Origin: Fodinicurvata fenggangensis DSM 21160
GTDB taxonomy: Bacteria > Pseudomonadota > Alphaproteobacteria > Kiloniellales > DSM-21159
Assembly: GCF_000686045.1 (NCBI RefSeq)
Contig: NZ_JMLV01000003.1
Location: 292,977 to 356,976, forward strand
DNA length: 64,000 nt
Direction: 5' to 3'
How positions within the stretch are numbered: the stretch's first letter is position 1; each line of letters starts with the position of its first letter. Positions 41,936 to 50,356 of this stretch are shown one piece after another. Both the position numbers and the translations under genes were made by a program. Under the pieces are notes generated by a model that saw only the letters and a list, made by a program, of their open reading frames with translations, did no database searches and was not told the DNA's origin.

Positions 41936-42301
41936 ATGAAAAGCTGTCTTATCGTGGACGACTCCAAGACGGTGCGCATGGTCGCCAAGCGCATCCTGGA
42001 GGAGTTGAGTTTTTCCACACGCGAAGCCTGTGATGGCCAGGAGGCTCTGCAACTCTGTGAAAGCGAGATGCCGGATGCCATACTGCTGGATTGGAACATG
42101 CCGGTTAAGAACGGTATCGACTTCCTACGCGAACTGCGCGGCAAGGTGGGAGTGAACCAGCCAGTCGTCATTTTCTGCACCACCGAGAACGGCCTTTCAC
42201 ATATTCACGAGGCCATCGCGGCCGGTGCCGATGAGTACATCATGAAGCCCTTCGACAGCGGCATCGTGGAGTCCAAGTTTTCCCAGGTCGGGCTTATCTG
42301 A
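41936..42301 (+). CDS. cheY: Chemotaxis response regulator CheY
   Basis: A 121-residue single receiver domain. The acidic pocket D8-D9 and phospho-acceptor D52 (AILLDWNMP) are present, with the conserved Thr in FCTTEN and Lys in YIMKPFD. It should carry the signal from CheA to the flagellar motor. It lies 38 bases after cheW. Confidence 0.94.
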   Translation: MKSCLIVDDSKTVRMVAKRILEELSFSTREACDGQEALQLCESEMPDAILLDWNMPVKNGIDFLRELRGKVGVNQPVVIFCTTENGLSHIHEAIAAGADEYIMKPFDSGIVESKFSQVGLI

Positions 42302-42351
42302 ATGGATGGCCGGTCCTTCTCCGTAACCTGCCTGTCGCCTGGGAGTGACAG

Positions 42352-43488
42352 ATGAGCAACCCAGACAGCCGCGCCTCCCGCTACCGCGTCATGGTGGTCG
42401 ATGATTCGGCCGTGATTCGGGGCTTGCTCACGCGCACGCTCGAGGAAGATCCGGACATAAAGGTCTCGGCCTCTGTCTCGAACGGCCAGATGGCGCTGAA
42501 CTCGCTGGCGCGGGAGAGCGCGGACGTGGTCGTCCTGGACATCGAGATGCCGGTTATGGATGGCCTGACCGCATTGCCCAAGATCCTGGAGGCTTCGCCG
42601 AGGACAAAGGTCATCATGGCCTCGACCCTGACCCGCAAGAACGCGGATGTCAGCCTGAAGGCCATGCGTGCCGGTGCAGCGGATTACATCGCCAAGCCAA
42701 CCACGAGTCTGGGGCATCAGTCAGCCAACGACTTCCGTCGGGAGCTGCGCAACAAGGTCAAGGCATTGGCCGAAGCAGGGCGACAGGAAGCACCCCGTGC
42801 GGCGCGGACAGAGACAGAAGCCCGAAGCAAAACGGTACAGCCCAAGGCAGCACCAGCAGCGCGCAGGCCTGTAGGTACACTGCGTCCGCTTGGCGGCATG
42901 CCGCCAAGGGTTCTGGCGATCGGCAGTTCCACAGGCGGCCCGCAGGCCCTGTTCAAGGTGCTGGGAGATATGCGGGGCATGCTGAAGAGCCTGCCAGTCC
43001 TGATCACGCAACATATGCCGGCGACCTTCACCACGCTGCTTGCCGAACATCTGGCCCGTGTATCCGGGATGCCCTGCCAGGAGGGTGTTAACAAGGCACC
43101 GGTCCAGCCCGGACATGTCTATGTCGCGCCCGGTGGGTATCACATGGAGGTCGTGCGCAACGGTGCCGAGACTCCCGTCATTCGCTTGACGCAGGAACCG
43201 CCGGAGAATTTCTGCCGGCCGTCCGTCAATCCCATGCTGCGCAGTGCCAGTGAGGTCTACGGTGCACGCACCCTTGCCCTGATCCTGACCGGTATGGGGT
43301 CGGACGGCTTGGCAGGTGCGGAGAAGGTGGTGGCCGCCGGTGGTACGGTGATCGCCCAGGACGAAGAGAGTTCGGTGGTCTGGGGAATGCCCGGAGCCGT
43401 GACCGGCAAGGGTTTCTGTTCCGCCGTTCTTCCGCTTATGCAGATCGCGCCCTACCTGCGCGACAATATCCTGAGGACAGCGGCATGA
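42352..43488 (+). CDS. cheB: Chemotaxis methylesterase CheB
   Basis: A 378-residue protein with an N-terminal receiver (VMVVDDSAVIRG; phospho-acceptor Asp in VVLDIEMPVMDG), a linker rich in Ala/Arg, and a C-terminal methylesterase with the catalytic Ser (AIGSSTGGPQ), His (ITQHMPATF) and Asp (TGMGSDG). It removes methyl groups from receptors. It overlaps cheR by four bases. Confidence 0.95.
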   Translation: MSNPDSRASRYRVMVVDDSAVIRGLLTRTLEEDPDIKVSASVSNGQMALNSLARESADVVVLDIEMPVMDGLTALPKILEASPRTKVIMASTLTRKNADVSLKAMRAGAADYIAKPTTSLGHQSANDFRRELRNKVKALAEAGRQEAPRAARTETEARSKTVQPKAAPAARRPVGTLRPLGGMPPRVLAIGSSTGGPQALFKVLGDMRGMLKSLPVLITQHMPATFTTLLAEHLARVSGMPCQEGVNKAPVQPGHVYVAPGGYHMEVVRNGAETPVIRLTQEPPENFCRPSVNPMLRSASEVYGARTLALILTGMGSDGLAGAEKVVAAGGTVIAQDEESSVVWGMPGAVTGKGFCSAVLPLMQIAPYLRDNILRTAA

Positions 43489-44318
43489 AGCCCGAAGATT
43501 TCGAATACCTCGCCCGGTTCCTGAAGGAGTCCTCCGGTCTGATCCTGGGCAAGGAGAAGAGCTACCTGCTTGAGAGCCGTTTGACTCCTTTGGTGCGCAA
43601 ATGGGGACTTTCGGGTCTGGATGGCCTGATTGCCGAGGTGCGCAAGAGTGGCAACAAGGAGTTGCGTCGAGAGGTGGTCGAGGCAATGACCACCAACGAA
43701 TCCTTTTTCTTCCGGGACAACCGTCCCTTCGACCAGTTTCGCGATCTGGTGCTGCCGCACTTGATGAAGGCGCGCGCCTCCTCACGCCGCATCCGGATTC
43801 TCTGCGCCGCCTGTTCCTCTGGGCAGGAGCCCTATTCGTTGGCCATGCTGCTCGAGGAAAGCAATCTGGACCTGAAGGACTGGAAGATCGAGATCATCGG
43901 AACCGACATTTCGACCGAAATGCTGGAGAAAGCCAAAAAGGGACTCTACAGCCAGTTTGAAGTCCAGCGCGGCCTGCCCGTGAAGATGCTGGTGAAGTAT
44001 TTCGAGCAGGTTGGGGATCGCTGGCAGATTGCAAAGGTCCTGCGCGATCGTGTGCAGTTCCGCTATTCGAACCTGCTGGAAAGCACGTCTGAACTGGGAC
44101 AGTTCGATGTGATCTTCCTGCGCAATGTCCTGATCTATTTCGACCAGCCGACCAAGAGCCAAGTGCTCACGCGCATGTCGAAGCAGTTGGCCCCGGACGG
44201 TTTCCTCTATCTGGGCGGCGCCGAAACGGTGCTGGGTGTCTCGGATCGCCTGCAGCTGATGCCCGGGCAACGCGGGATCTACTGTCTGAAGGACACGGCG
44301 AAAGCAGCGACGGGCTGA
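43485..44318 (+). CDS. cheR: Chemotaxis receptor methyltransferase CheR
   Basis: A 277-residue SAM-dependent methyltransferase. Markers: TTNESFFFRDNRPFDQF, ILCAACSSGQEPYSLAM (SAM site), GTDISTEMLEKAKKG and FLRNVLIYFDQPTK. The last 11 codons, stop included, are duplicated exactly just downstream, so the second copy is not translated. No methyl-accepting receptor gene is in this window. Confidence 0.95.
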   Translation: MKPEDFEYLARFLKESSGLILGKEKSYLLESRLTPLVRKWGLSGLDGLIAEVRKSGNKELRREVVEAMTTNESFFFRDNRPFDQFRDLVLPHLMKARASSRRIRILCAACSSGQEPYSLAMLLEESNLDLKDWKIEIIGTDISTEMLEKAKKGLYSQFEVQRGLPVKMLVKYFEQVGDRWQIAKVLRDRVQFRYSNLLESTSELGQFDVIFLRNVLIYFDQPTKSQVLTRMSKQLAPDGFLYLGGAETVLGVSDRLQLMPGQRGIYCLKDTAKAATG

Positions 44319-44351
44319 CTGAAGGACACGGCGAAAGCAGCGACGGGCTGA
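44286..44351 (+). repeat. Perfect 33-base tandem duplication at the end of cheR
   Basis: A 33-base unit starting CTGAAGGACACGG and ending CGGGCTGA occurs twice in tandem. The first copy encodes the C terminus LKDTAKAATG and the stop; the second follows in the same frame but after the stop. The identity suggests a recent event. It fills the gap between cheR and the convergent ctrA. Confidence 0.95.
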
Positions 44352-44384
44352 CAGTCTTTTGCCAGGATCGCCTGGCCAGCCCGT

Positions 44385-45098
44385 TCAGGCGCTGGCCAGC
44401 TGGCGCGTGTCCGCCGTTGCCTCTGCAGGGTCGCGTAGCACGTACCCACGGCCCCAGACCGTTTCAATGTAGTTTTCGCCGTTGGTGGCATTGGTCAGCT
44501 TTTTGCGAAGCTTGCAAACGAAGACGTCAATGATCTTCAACTCAGGCTCGTCGATGCCGCCGTAGAGATGGTTCAGGAACATCTCCTTGGTCAGCGTCGT
44601 GCCCTTGCGCAGCGAGAGCAGCTCCAGGATGCCATATTCCTTGCCAGTCAGGTGAAGGGGCTGGCCGTCCACCTCGACGGTGCGGCTGTCCAGGTTCACA
44701 CTGAGGCGTCCCGTGCTTATGACGGAATCGGAATGCCCCTTGGAGCGCCGGACGATGGCCTGGATCCGGGCGATCAGTTCGGTCTTGTGGAAGGGCTTGG
44801 TGATGTAGTCGTCGGCACCGAAGCCGAGGCCCTTGATCTTGTCGTCCAGGCTGTCGAGGCCGGACAGGATGAGGATGGGTGTGTTTACCTTCGAGGAGCG
44901 CAAGCGCCTCAGCACCTCGTAGCCATCCATGTCAGGCAGCATGAGATCCAGAATAATGATATCGTAGTCGTAGAGCTTGCCGATCTCGAGACCGTCTTCT
45001 CCAAGCTCTGTCGCATCGCAGACATACCCATCAGAGCGCAACATCATCTCGATGCTGCGTGAAAGGTTGTTGTCGTCCTCTACCAAAAGAACCCGCAT
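44385..45098 (-). CDS. ctrA: Cell-cycle response regulator CtrA
   Basis: A 237-residue OmpR-type regulator. The receiver starts MRVLLVEDD and has the phospho-acceptor D51 ([20 protein letters not shown], first 20). The winged helix contains [20 protein letters not shown] and GRGYVLRDP, nearly identical to Caulobacter CtrA. The ATG at 45098 is chosen for GGGGGAG six bases upstream. In this type of bacterium CtrA mainly drives motility genes. Unlike the Caulobacter protein, it does not end in two alanines: the last residues are LASA. It is divergent from fliI, with a CtrA-like site between. Confidence 0.96.
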   Translation of the reverse strand: MRVLLVEDDNNLSRSIEMMLRSDGYVCDATELGEDGLEIGKLYDYDIIILDLMLPDMDGYEVLRRLRSSKVNTPILILSGLDSLDDKIKGLGFGADDYITKPFHKTELIARIQAIVRRSKGHSDSVISTGRLSVNLDSRTVEVDGQPLHLTGKEYGILELLSLRKGTTLTKEMFLNHLYGGIDEPELKIIDVFVCKLRKKLTNATNGENYIETVWGRGYVLRDPAEATADTRQLASA

Positions 45099-45156
45099 TT
45101 CTGGCTCCCCCATATCGCTTTTGCGTCGGTATCTTAACCATTGTGACTAAATTGGG

Positions 45157-45171
45157 TTAACACTTTCTTAC
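45157..45171. promoter_or_regulatory. Candidate CtrA site between ctrA and fliI
   Basis: TTAA-CACTTTC-TTAC matches the TTAA-N7-TTAAC consensus at seven of eight core positions. It lies in the divergent gap, 59 bases from the ctrA start, and fits both autoregulation and control of fliI-fliJ. Confidence 0.5.
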
Positions 45172-45336
45172 CTGAAATTGTATCTTTTGATCATTAGAGA
45201 CTTATCGGCGTCTCTTCCGGGGTATGGCAGCCACGCAATCGCGACATGCTTTACCGAAACTTAAGCTTCCCCCTGCAGTATGGATGTCAGGCGCAGTTGC
45301 GTTCCCAATTCCATGACCCACTGCAAAGTTCTTTCG

Positions 45337-46704
45337 ATGCATGATTCCGTTGAGTCTTTCCTTTCCGAATTGAACCAGATACCTGAGCGCCGTTCTTACG
45401 GTCGGGTCTCGGGTGTCCAGGGCATGACGCTGGAGGTCTCGGGCCTTGAACGCGAGCTGTCCATCGGTTCGCGCTGCGACGTGATCGGACGCGGCAACAG
45501 CCGGGTGACCTGCGAGGTTGTGGGTTTCCGCGAATCGCGCGCCCTGCTGCTGCCCTTCGGGTCGCTGGAGGGGATCGGCATGGGCTGCAAGGCAGAGCTG
45601 GCAGCTGCCGAACCCATGGTCTGGCCCAGTTCGGCCTGGCTTGGCCGCGTGGTTAATGCATTGGGTGAACCGATCGACGGCAAGGGACCGATTGCCTCGG
45701 GGCAGGCGCCCTATAGCCTGCGCAGCGCACCGCCTCCGGCGCATGCCCGCCGGCGTGTGGGCCACAAGCTGGATCTCGGGGTGCGCGCACTCAACACCTT
45801 CCTGACCTGTTGCCAGGGACAGCGCATGGGCATCTTTGCCGGCTCCGGTGTGGGCAAGTCGGTCCTGCTGTCCATGCTGGCACGCTATACGGCCTCCGAT
45901 GTGAACGTGATCGGCCTGATCGGCGAGCGTGGCCGCGAAGTTCAGGAATGGCTTGAAGACGACCTGGGGCCCGAAGGCCTGGCGCGTTCGGTGGTGGTGG
46001 TTGCCACCTCGGACGAGGCGCCACTGATGCGCCGCCAGGCGGCCTATCTGACCCTGGCGCTGTCCGAATTCTACCGCGATCAGGGCCAGGAGGTTCTCTG
46101 CCTGATGGATTCCGTGACGCGCTTCGCCATGGCCATGCGCGAGATTGGCTTGTCCGCCGGTGAACCGCCGGCCAGCAAGGGCTATACGCCCAGCGTCTTT
46201 GCCGAACTGCCGCGCCTGCTGGAACGGGCCGGGCCCGGTGGCGGAAGCCAGGGATCCATCACGGGCCTCTTTACCGTTCTGGTCGAGGGCGATGATCACA
46301 ACGAGCCGGTGGCCGATGCTGTGCGCGGCATCCTGGATGGGCATATCGTCCTTGAGCGGGCCATTGCGGAGCGCGGGCGCTATCCGGCCATCAATATCCT
46401 GCGCAGCATTTCGCGGACCATGCCGGCCTGCAACACAGCGGACGAGGAAACATTGATCAATCGGGCGCGCCGCCTTATGGCGACCTACGAGGACATGGCC
46501 GAACTGATACGGCTGGGGGCCTATCGCCGGGGCAGTGACCCCGGCATTGACGAGGCCATCTATTACTATGACCGGATCGAGGAATTCCTGAAGCAAAACA
46601 AGAACGAACGGGCTGATCTTGAAGCCGGCTATGCAGATCTTGCCCAGCGGCTGGATGAAACCTGGCCGCTGTCTGCGGCCACGGATCAGGAGGAGCGGGT
46701 GTGA
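45337..46704 (+). CDS. fliI: Flagellar export ATPase FliI
   Basis: A 455-residue F1-beta-like ATPase that powers flagellar protein export. Walker A is [14 protein letters not shown], and [21 protein letters not shown] matches the family's Walker B and catalytic region (shown in part). The start is uncertain: ATG 45337 gives the usual N terminus, whereas ATG 45313 and an earlier ATG at 45280 are also in frame, and none has a strong ribosome site. It overlaps fliJ by four bases. Confidence 0.95.
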   Translation: MHDSVESFLSELNQIPERRSYGRVSGVQGMTLEVSGLERELSIGSRCDVIGRGNSRVTCEVVGFRESRALLLPFGSLEGIGMGCKAELAAAEPMVWPSSAWLGRVVNALGEPIDGKGPIASGQAPYSLRSAPPPAHARRRVGHKLDLGVRALNTFLTCCQGQRMGIFAGSGVGKSVLLSMLARYTASDVNVIGLIGERGREVQEWLEDDLGPEGLARSVVVVATSDEAPLMRRQAAYLTLALSEFYRDQGQEVLCLMDSVTRFAMAMREIGLSAGEPPASKGYTPSVFAELPRLLERAGPGGGSQGSITGLFTVLVEGDDHNEPVADAVRGILDGHIVLERAIAERGRYPAINILRSISRTMPACNTADEETLINRARRLMATYEDMAELIRLGAYRRGSDPGIDEAIYYYDRIEEFLKQNKNERADLEAGYADLAQRLDETWPLSAATDQEERV

Positions 46705-47117
46705 ACGGTCTTGAGAACCTGGTGCGGCTGAAGCGCTGGAAACTGGACGAGCAGCGTCGCGCCCTGGCCGATCTGGAAGCTCTGGAGGAACGCCTGCGGG
46801 CCGATCTGGAGCGCCTGGAGGAGGAGATCGCTCAGGAAAAGGCCGCCGCCAATGGCGACGAGGAAGGCAATCGCGTCTTCCCCTTCTATGCGGCCAATGC
46901 CCTGAAGCGGCGCGAGCGCCTGTGGGATTCCCTGAACAAGGTCAGCGGCGAAACGCTGCAGGCGCGCGATGCCGTGGCCGAGGCCTTCGAGGAGGTCAAA
47001 CGTTACGAGCAGACCCTGGAAAACGTGGCGCAGCGGCGCCAGGAATCACGCCGCAAGCGTGAGCAGAAGGAAATGGATGAAATCGGCCTGAGACTGCATC
47101 GCCAGCGGGGCAAGTAG
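46701..47117 (+). CDS. fliJ: Flagellar export chaperone FliJ
   Basis: A 138-residue, strongly charged coiled-coil protein ([20 protein letters not shown]) directly after fliI, where FliJ is expected. It starts with GTG overlapping the fliI stop. FliJ sits in the FliI ring and recycles export chaperones. Identification rests on position, length and coiled-coil pattern because FliJ sequences vary widely. Confidence 0.85.
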   Translation: MNGLENLVRLKRWKLDEQRRALADLEALEERLRADLERLEEEIAQEKAAANGDEEGNRVFPFYAANALKRRERLWDSLNKVSGETLQARDAVAEAFEEVKRYEQTLENVAQRRQESRRKREQKEMDEIGLRLHRQRGK

Positions 47118-47143
47118 GATCCTGCCGCCCATGAGCAGGTAAT

Positions 47144-48568
47144 TCAGGCGGACAGGCCTTCGCCGGGCCCGTCGGCAGGAGGCGGCAGCGGGGCCCAGTC
47201 CCCGTCGGACTGGAAGCTGAGGCGACTTTCCAAACCACTGGACGCACCGGCGGCCCAAAGAACTTCTGCCAGGCTGTCCTGCAGGCTCTGGGGCAGCGGC
47301 TGCCGACTGCGCAGTACCAACTCGAAATTTCCGTGCGCCAGCAGGCCATCGAGTTGCAATGGACCCAATTTCGTGAAATCCAGATCCACGACGAAGCGGG
47401 TGGGGGCATCCTCCGCTTCGTCATCGGCTTGCCGGCCCTGATCCTGACGCAGATGCAGGCGCAGGAAATCCAGTCGCTGCTCGTGCTGTAGCGGTATCAT
47501 GTAGAAGCGCCAGCCTTCGCTGTCCGTCCGGCCCGATAGCTGGCGCAGCCATTCCAGGTCCTGGCCCAGTCGTTCGCGCTGGTCAGGAGTTGCCTGCTGC
47601 GCATCCGGCAGTTGGCGCAACAGGGTGGACAGCCATGCGCTTGTCCGTTGCGGGTTGGAAAGTGCGGCCAGGAAACCGGCCAGACCGCCGGCCAGGCTGG
47701 GCCCGGGTGTCGGCAAGGCTACATCGTTGCGTGGGTGTGACCCCAGGCCGGGAAGCAGTTGTGCCAGGCCCGGCCAGTTGCCGAAGGTGATCGAGGGCAG
47801 GCCGCTGGCCACGGCAGGGTTGCCCTGACCTGTCAGGGCCAAGAGAAGCTGGGTCCCTGCCGGTAGGCGGGGCAGATCGTCCAGGCGCAACAGGCCGGCC
47901 TCGCTGCGCACCAGCGTCTGTCCGTTCGGCAGTTGTTCGGTCACCTGCCCGGTCAGAAGGCGCGCGGCGGAAGTAAACTCCCGGGGCAGGTTGCGCGCCA
48001 TCTCCTCGGCGCCCTGGTCGGGCTGCAGGCGCAGGACACGGACCAGAAGCGCCGTGCCGGCAGGCGGCAAACTGCGCGCTGCTGCTGTGTCCTGGTTCAG
48101 GGCAACCACCTGGCCCGCAACAAGATGACCAATGTTCAGGCTGTCAGGCTGATTGGAGGCTGAATTTGGCAGGCTGGGGGAGGGGGGCGATTGTCCGGCG
48201 GATTGTCCCGTGGGCGAGCCCGCTGTTTGTGCTGCCTGGCTGGTTCCCGCCTGACTGGCTCCCGTACCGGCCTGCCGGTCGGCAAAGACCAGGACGGACA
48301 ATTCCGTGCCGATGTGCCGGATCTGCAGGGTCACGCGGCTTCCGGGCGGCGGTACATGAGCGGCACGCAGGCTGAGTGTACCCTGTTCCGTGCGCACCTT
48401 CACTTCGCCGGGATTGTCAGAGGGCAGCACCACGCCTTTTAGGCTGTGCCCGACGGCAAGCTGCAGCATGCGCGGCGGTGGATTGGTGACCTGGGCCGGT
48501 GCGCCACCGGCGCCAAGGATGGCCGCGGGGCCCCCCGTTATGCGCCCGGTGCCGCCCAGGTCGCTCAT
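47144..48568 (-). CDS. FliK-like protein at the end of the flagellar operon
   Basis: A 474-residue protein: a beta-rich N-terminal part (about 25-95), a Pro/Gly/Gln-rich linker, and a C-terminal domain (WRFYMIPLQHEQRLDFLRLH; VVDLDFTKLGPLQLDGLL) that resembles the hook-length control C-terminal domain. It lies four bases after flhG. A separate canonical FliK is encoded at 60321, so this may be a second, specialised secretion or length-control protein. The family name is uncertain. Confidence 0.65.
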   Translation of the reverse strand: MSDLGGTGRITGGPAAILGAGGAPAQVTNPPPRMLQLAVGHSLKGVVLPSDNPGEVKVRTEQGTLSLRAAHVPPPGSRVTLQIRHIGTELSVLVFADRQAGTGASQAGTSQAAQTAGSPTGQSAGQSPPSPSLPNSASNQPDSLNIGHLVAGQVVALNQDTAAARSLPPAGTALLVRVLRLQPDQGAEEMARNLPREFTSAARLLTGQVTEQLPNGQTLVRSEAGLLRLDDLPRLPAGTQLLLALTGQGNPAVASGLPSITFGNWPGLAQLLPGLGSHPRNDVALPTPGPSLAGGLAGFLAALSNPQRTSAWLSTLLRQLPDAQQATPDQRERLGQDLEWLRQLSGRTDSEGWRFYMIPLQHEQRLDFLRLHLRQDQGRQADDEAEDAPTRFVVDLDFTKLGPLQLDGLLAHGNFELVLRSRQPLPQSLQDSLAEVLWAAGASSGLESRLSFQSDGDWAPLPPPADGPGEGLSA

Positions 48569-48572
48569 GGTG

Positions 48573-49355
48573 CTAGTTGCTCAGTTTCCGCGCCAGGTCC
48601 ATGACGTCCTGGGCGGCAGGGCTGTCGGGGTGGCGCTGCAGCAGGGGCATCTGGGCGCGGATGGACTCCCGGACCTTGGGGTCCCGGCGGATGATCCCGG
48701 CCAGCGGCGGCGTGATCTTCAGGAAGTTCTCGCAGGCCTTGCGCAGGGTGTTGTAGGTCCGTTCTCCGTCGCTGGTGGAATCGGCCATGTTGACCATAAC
48801 CGAGATCTCGGTGGCTGCATTCTGCAGCTTGCTGAGCTTGATGAAGGCATAGGCGTCGGTCAGCGATGTGGGTTCGTCGGTGGTGACCACCAGGCAGCGC
48901 GCGGCCCGGCTTGCCAGGTAACGCACGGTCCGCTCCACACCGGCCCCCAGGTCCAGGATGACGCGGTCATACTGTGCTGCATGCTCACCCAGCCGGGAAC
49001 AGAGCAACATCAGCTTGTCGGTGCTCAGCGTAGCCAGGTTGCCCGAACCGGACCGCCCGGCGATGACGTCGAAACCACCGGCCTCGTAATGGCTGACGGC
49101 CACATCCATGGCATAGCGCCCGGCCAGGAAGCCGCCCAGATCCTTTTCGGGTGACAGGCCGAGCTGAACGTCCACGTTGGCCAGGCCAAGGTCGCCGTCG
49201 AACAGCAGGGTCTTCTGCTGTTGGCGCGCGAAGGCATGCGACAGGGTCGAGGCAAACCAGGTCTTGCCCACACCGCCCTTGCCGGACGCAATGGCGATCA
49301 TGTTCTTTCCGCTCTGCCGGGGTGCGGTCGCGGGATCGGTAACAACCTGCATCAT
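48573..49355 (-). CDS. flhG: MinD-like ATPase FlhG (FleN), flagellar number regulator
   Basis: A 260-residue P-loop ATPase. The deviant Walker A is ASGKGGVGKTW, with FDGDLGLANVDVQLG and a membrane-targeting amphipathic C terminus. It controls flagellar number and position with FlhF, encoded just upstream (ATGA overlap). This pair indicates a polar flagellum. Confidence 0.92.
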   Translation of the reverse strand: MMQVVTDPATAPRQSGKNMIAIASGKGGVGKTWFASTLSHAFARQQQKTLLFDGDLGLANVDVQLGLSPEKDLGGFLAGRYAMDVAVSHYEAGGFDVIAGRSGSGNLATLSTDKLMLLCSRLGEHAAQYDRVILDLGAGVERTVRYLASRAARCLVVTTDEPTSLTDAYAFIKLSKLQNAATEISVMVNMADSTSDGERTYNTLRKACENFLKITPPLAGIIRRDPKVRESIRAQMPLLQRHPDSPAAQDVMDLARKLSN

Positions 49356-50329
49356 GGTGCTGTTCCTGTCGAAAGATCTTGCAGATCGGCGTCCATTTCG
49401 GGCAGCAGGAGCCGAGCCAGGGAAAGGGGTGTAAGTGCACTCAGGCCGGTGCCGATGGAGGGGCTGATCCCGGCGCCCATCAGCGAGAGTTGTGCCGCGG
49501 CACAGGCGGCCAGAAGCCCACCGTAGCGGCGGGCCGTATCCAGGCGCGAGGCGATCAGGTAGCGCGCGCCGATGGCGGCGAAAGCCTGGGCGACCTCGGC
49601 ATTCTCGAGCGCGTCGCCTCCGGCCGGCAGCACCAGGACCACCTCGGCACCGGCTGCCTCGCGCAGTTCCATCAGTTCATTGCATTCCATGTCGTCGAAG
49701 GGATTGACCCCGATACTGTCGATCAGGATGCCGTGCTCGGCCGGGCAGTCGGTCACGGCCTGCAAAAGGCTGTCGGGATCGCTGGCCTGGCGCAGCGGTG
49801 TCTTCAGCGCCTTGGCATAGGTTTCCACCTGTTCGCGTGCGCCGGCGCTTTCGTGGTCCAGGGTGATGATCGTGCTCTTGCGGCCGTTCAGCAGGCGCCG
49901 CGCACAGAGCTTGGCTGTGGTCGAGGTCTTGCCCGCGCCCGGCGGTCCCACCAGCATGTAGGTGCGCCCGCGGTTGCCGGACTCGCCCGGGAGCGTGGCA
50001 AAGCGCAGTGTCTCCTCGAAGGCGCCCGCCAGTGCCAGGTCCGGAGACAGGCCGGCCACGTCGCCAGCAGCGGCCAGGAAATGCTCCTGCAGGTCGTCTG
50101 GCAGGCGGTGGTAGGCAAAGGCTTCCTGGAAGTTTTGGGCCGTGCGCGCCGCAGCGCCCAGGCTGCTGGACAGGCGGTCATCGGGGTCGCTGTCCACAGC
50201 CGCCGTCACGCGCACCCGGCCATCCTTCAGCTCTTCGGTGGACAGGATCGCGGCGTCGGGGCCCAGCAGGTTGCGGACCTCTTCCATGGCTTCCGGCAGG
50301 CTGCCCGCTGTGAAGTTGCGCATTCGCAT
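49352..50329 (-). CDS. flhF: Signal-recognition-type GTPase FlhF
   Basis: A 325-residue protein starting with the FlhF text RNFTAGSLPEAMEEVRNLLG and containing an SRP-type GTPase domain: G1 is VGPPGAGKTSTTAKL; a further motif is LDHESAGAREQ. Compared with typical FlhF the basic middle region is short. It recruits the first flagellar parts to the pole. It lies 27 bases downstream of flhA. Confidence 0.92.
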   Translation of the reverse strand: MRMRNFTAGSLPEAMEEVRNLLGPDAAILSTEELKDGRVRVTAAVDSDPDDRLSSSLGAAARTAQNFQEAFAYHRLPDDLQEHFLAAAGDVAGLSPDLALAGAFEETLRFATLPGESGNRGRTYMLVGPPGAGKTSTTAKLCARRLLNGRKSTIITLDHESAGAREQVETYAKALKTPLRQASDPDSLLQAVTDCPAEHGILIDSIGVNPFDDMECNELMELREAAGAEVVLVLPAGGDALENAEVAQAFAAIGARYLIASRLDTARRYGGLLAACAAAQLSLMGAGISPSIGTGLSALTPLSLARLLLPEMDADLQDLSTGTAP

Positions 50330-50356
50330 GATGTGGGCTTTCCCGCGTTGCGTCCG

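Noticed and set aside
44372..44399. Inverted repeat CTGGCCAGC/GCTGGCCAG as a terminator between cheR and ctrA
   Set aside because: It overlaps the last ctrA codons and has no T run on either side, so terminator function is not supported.
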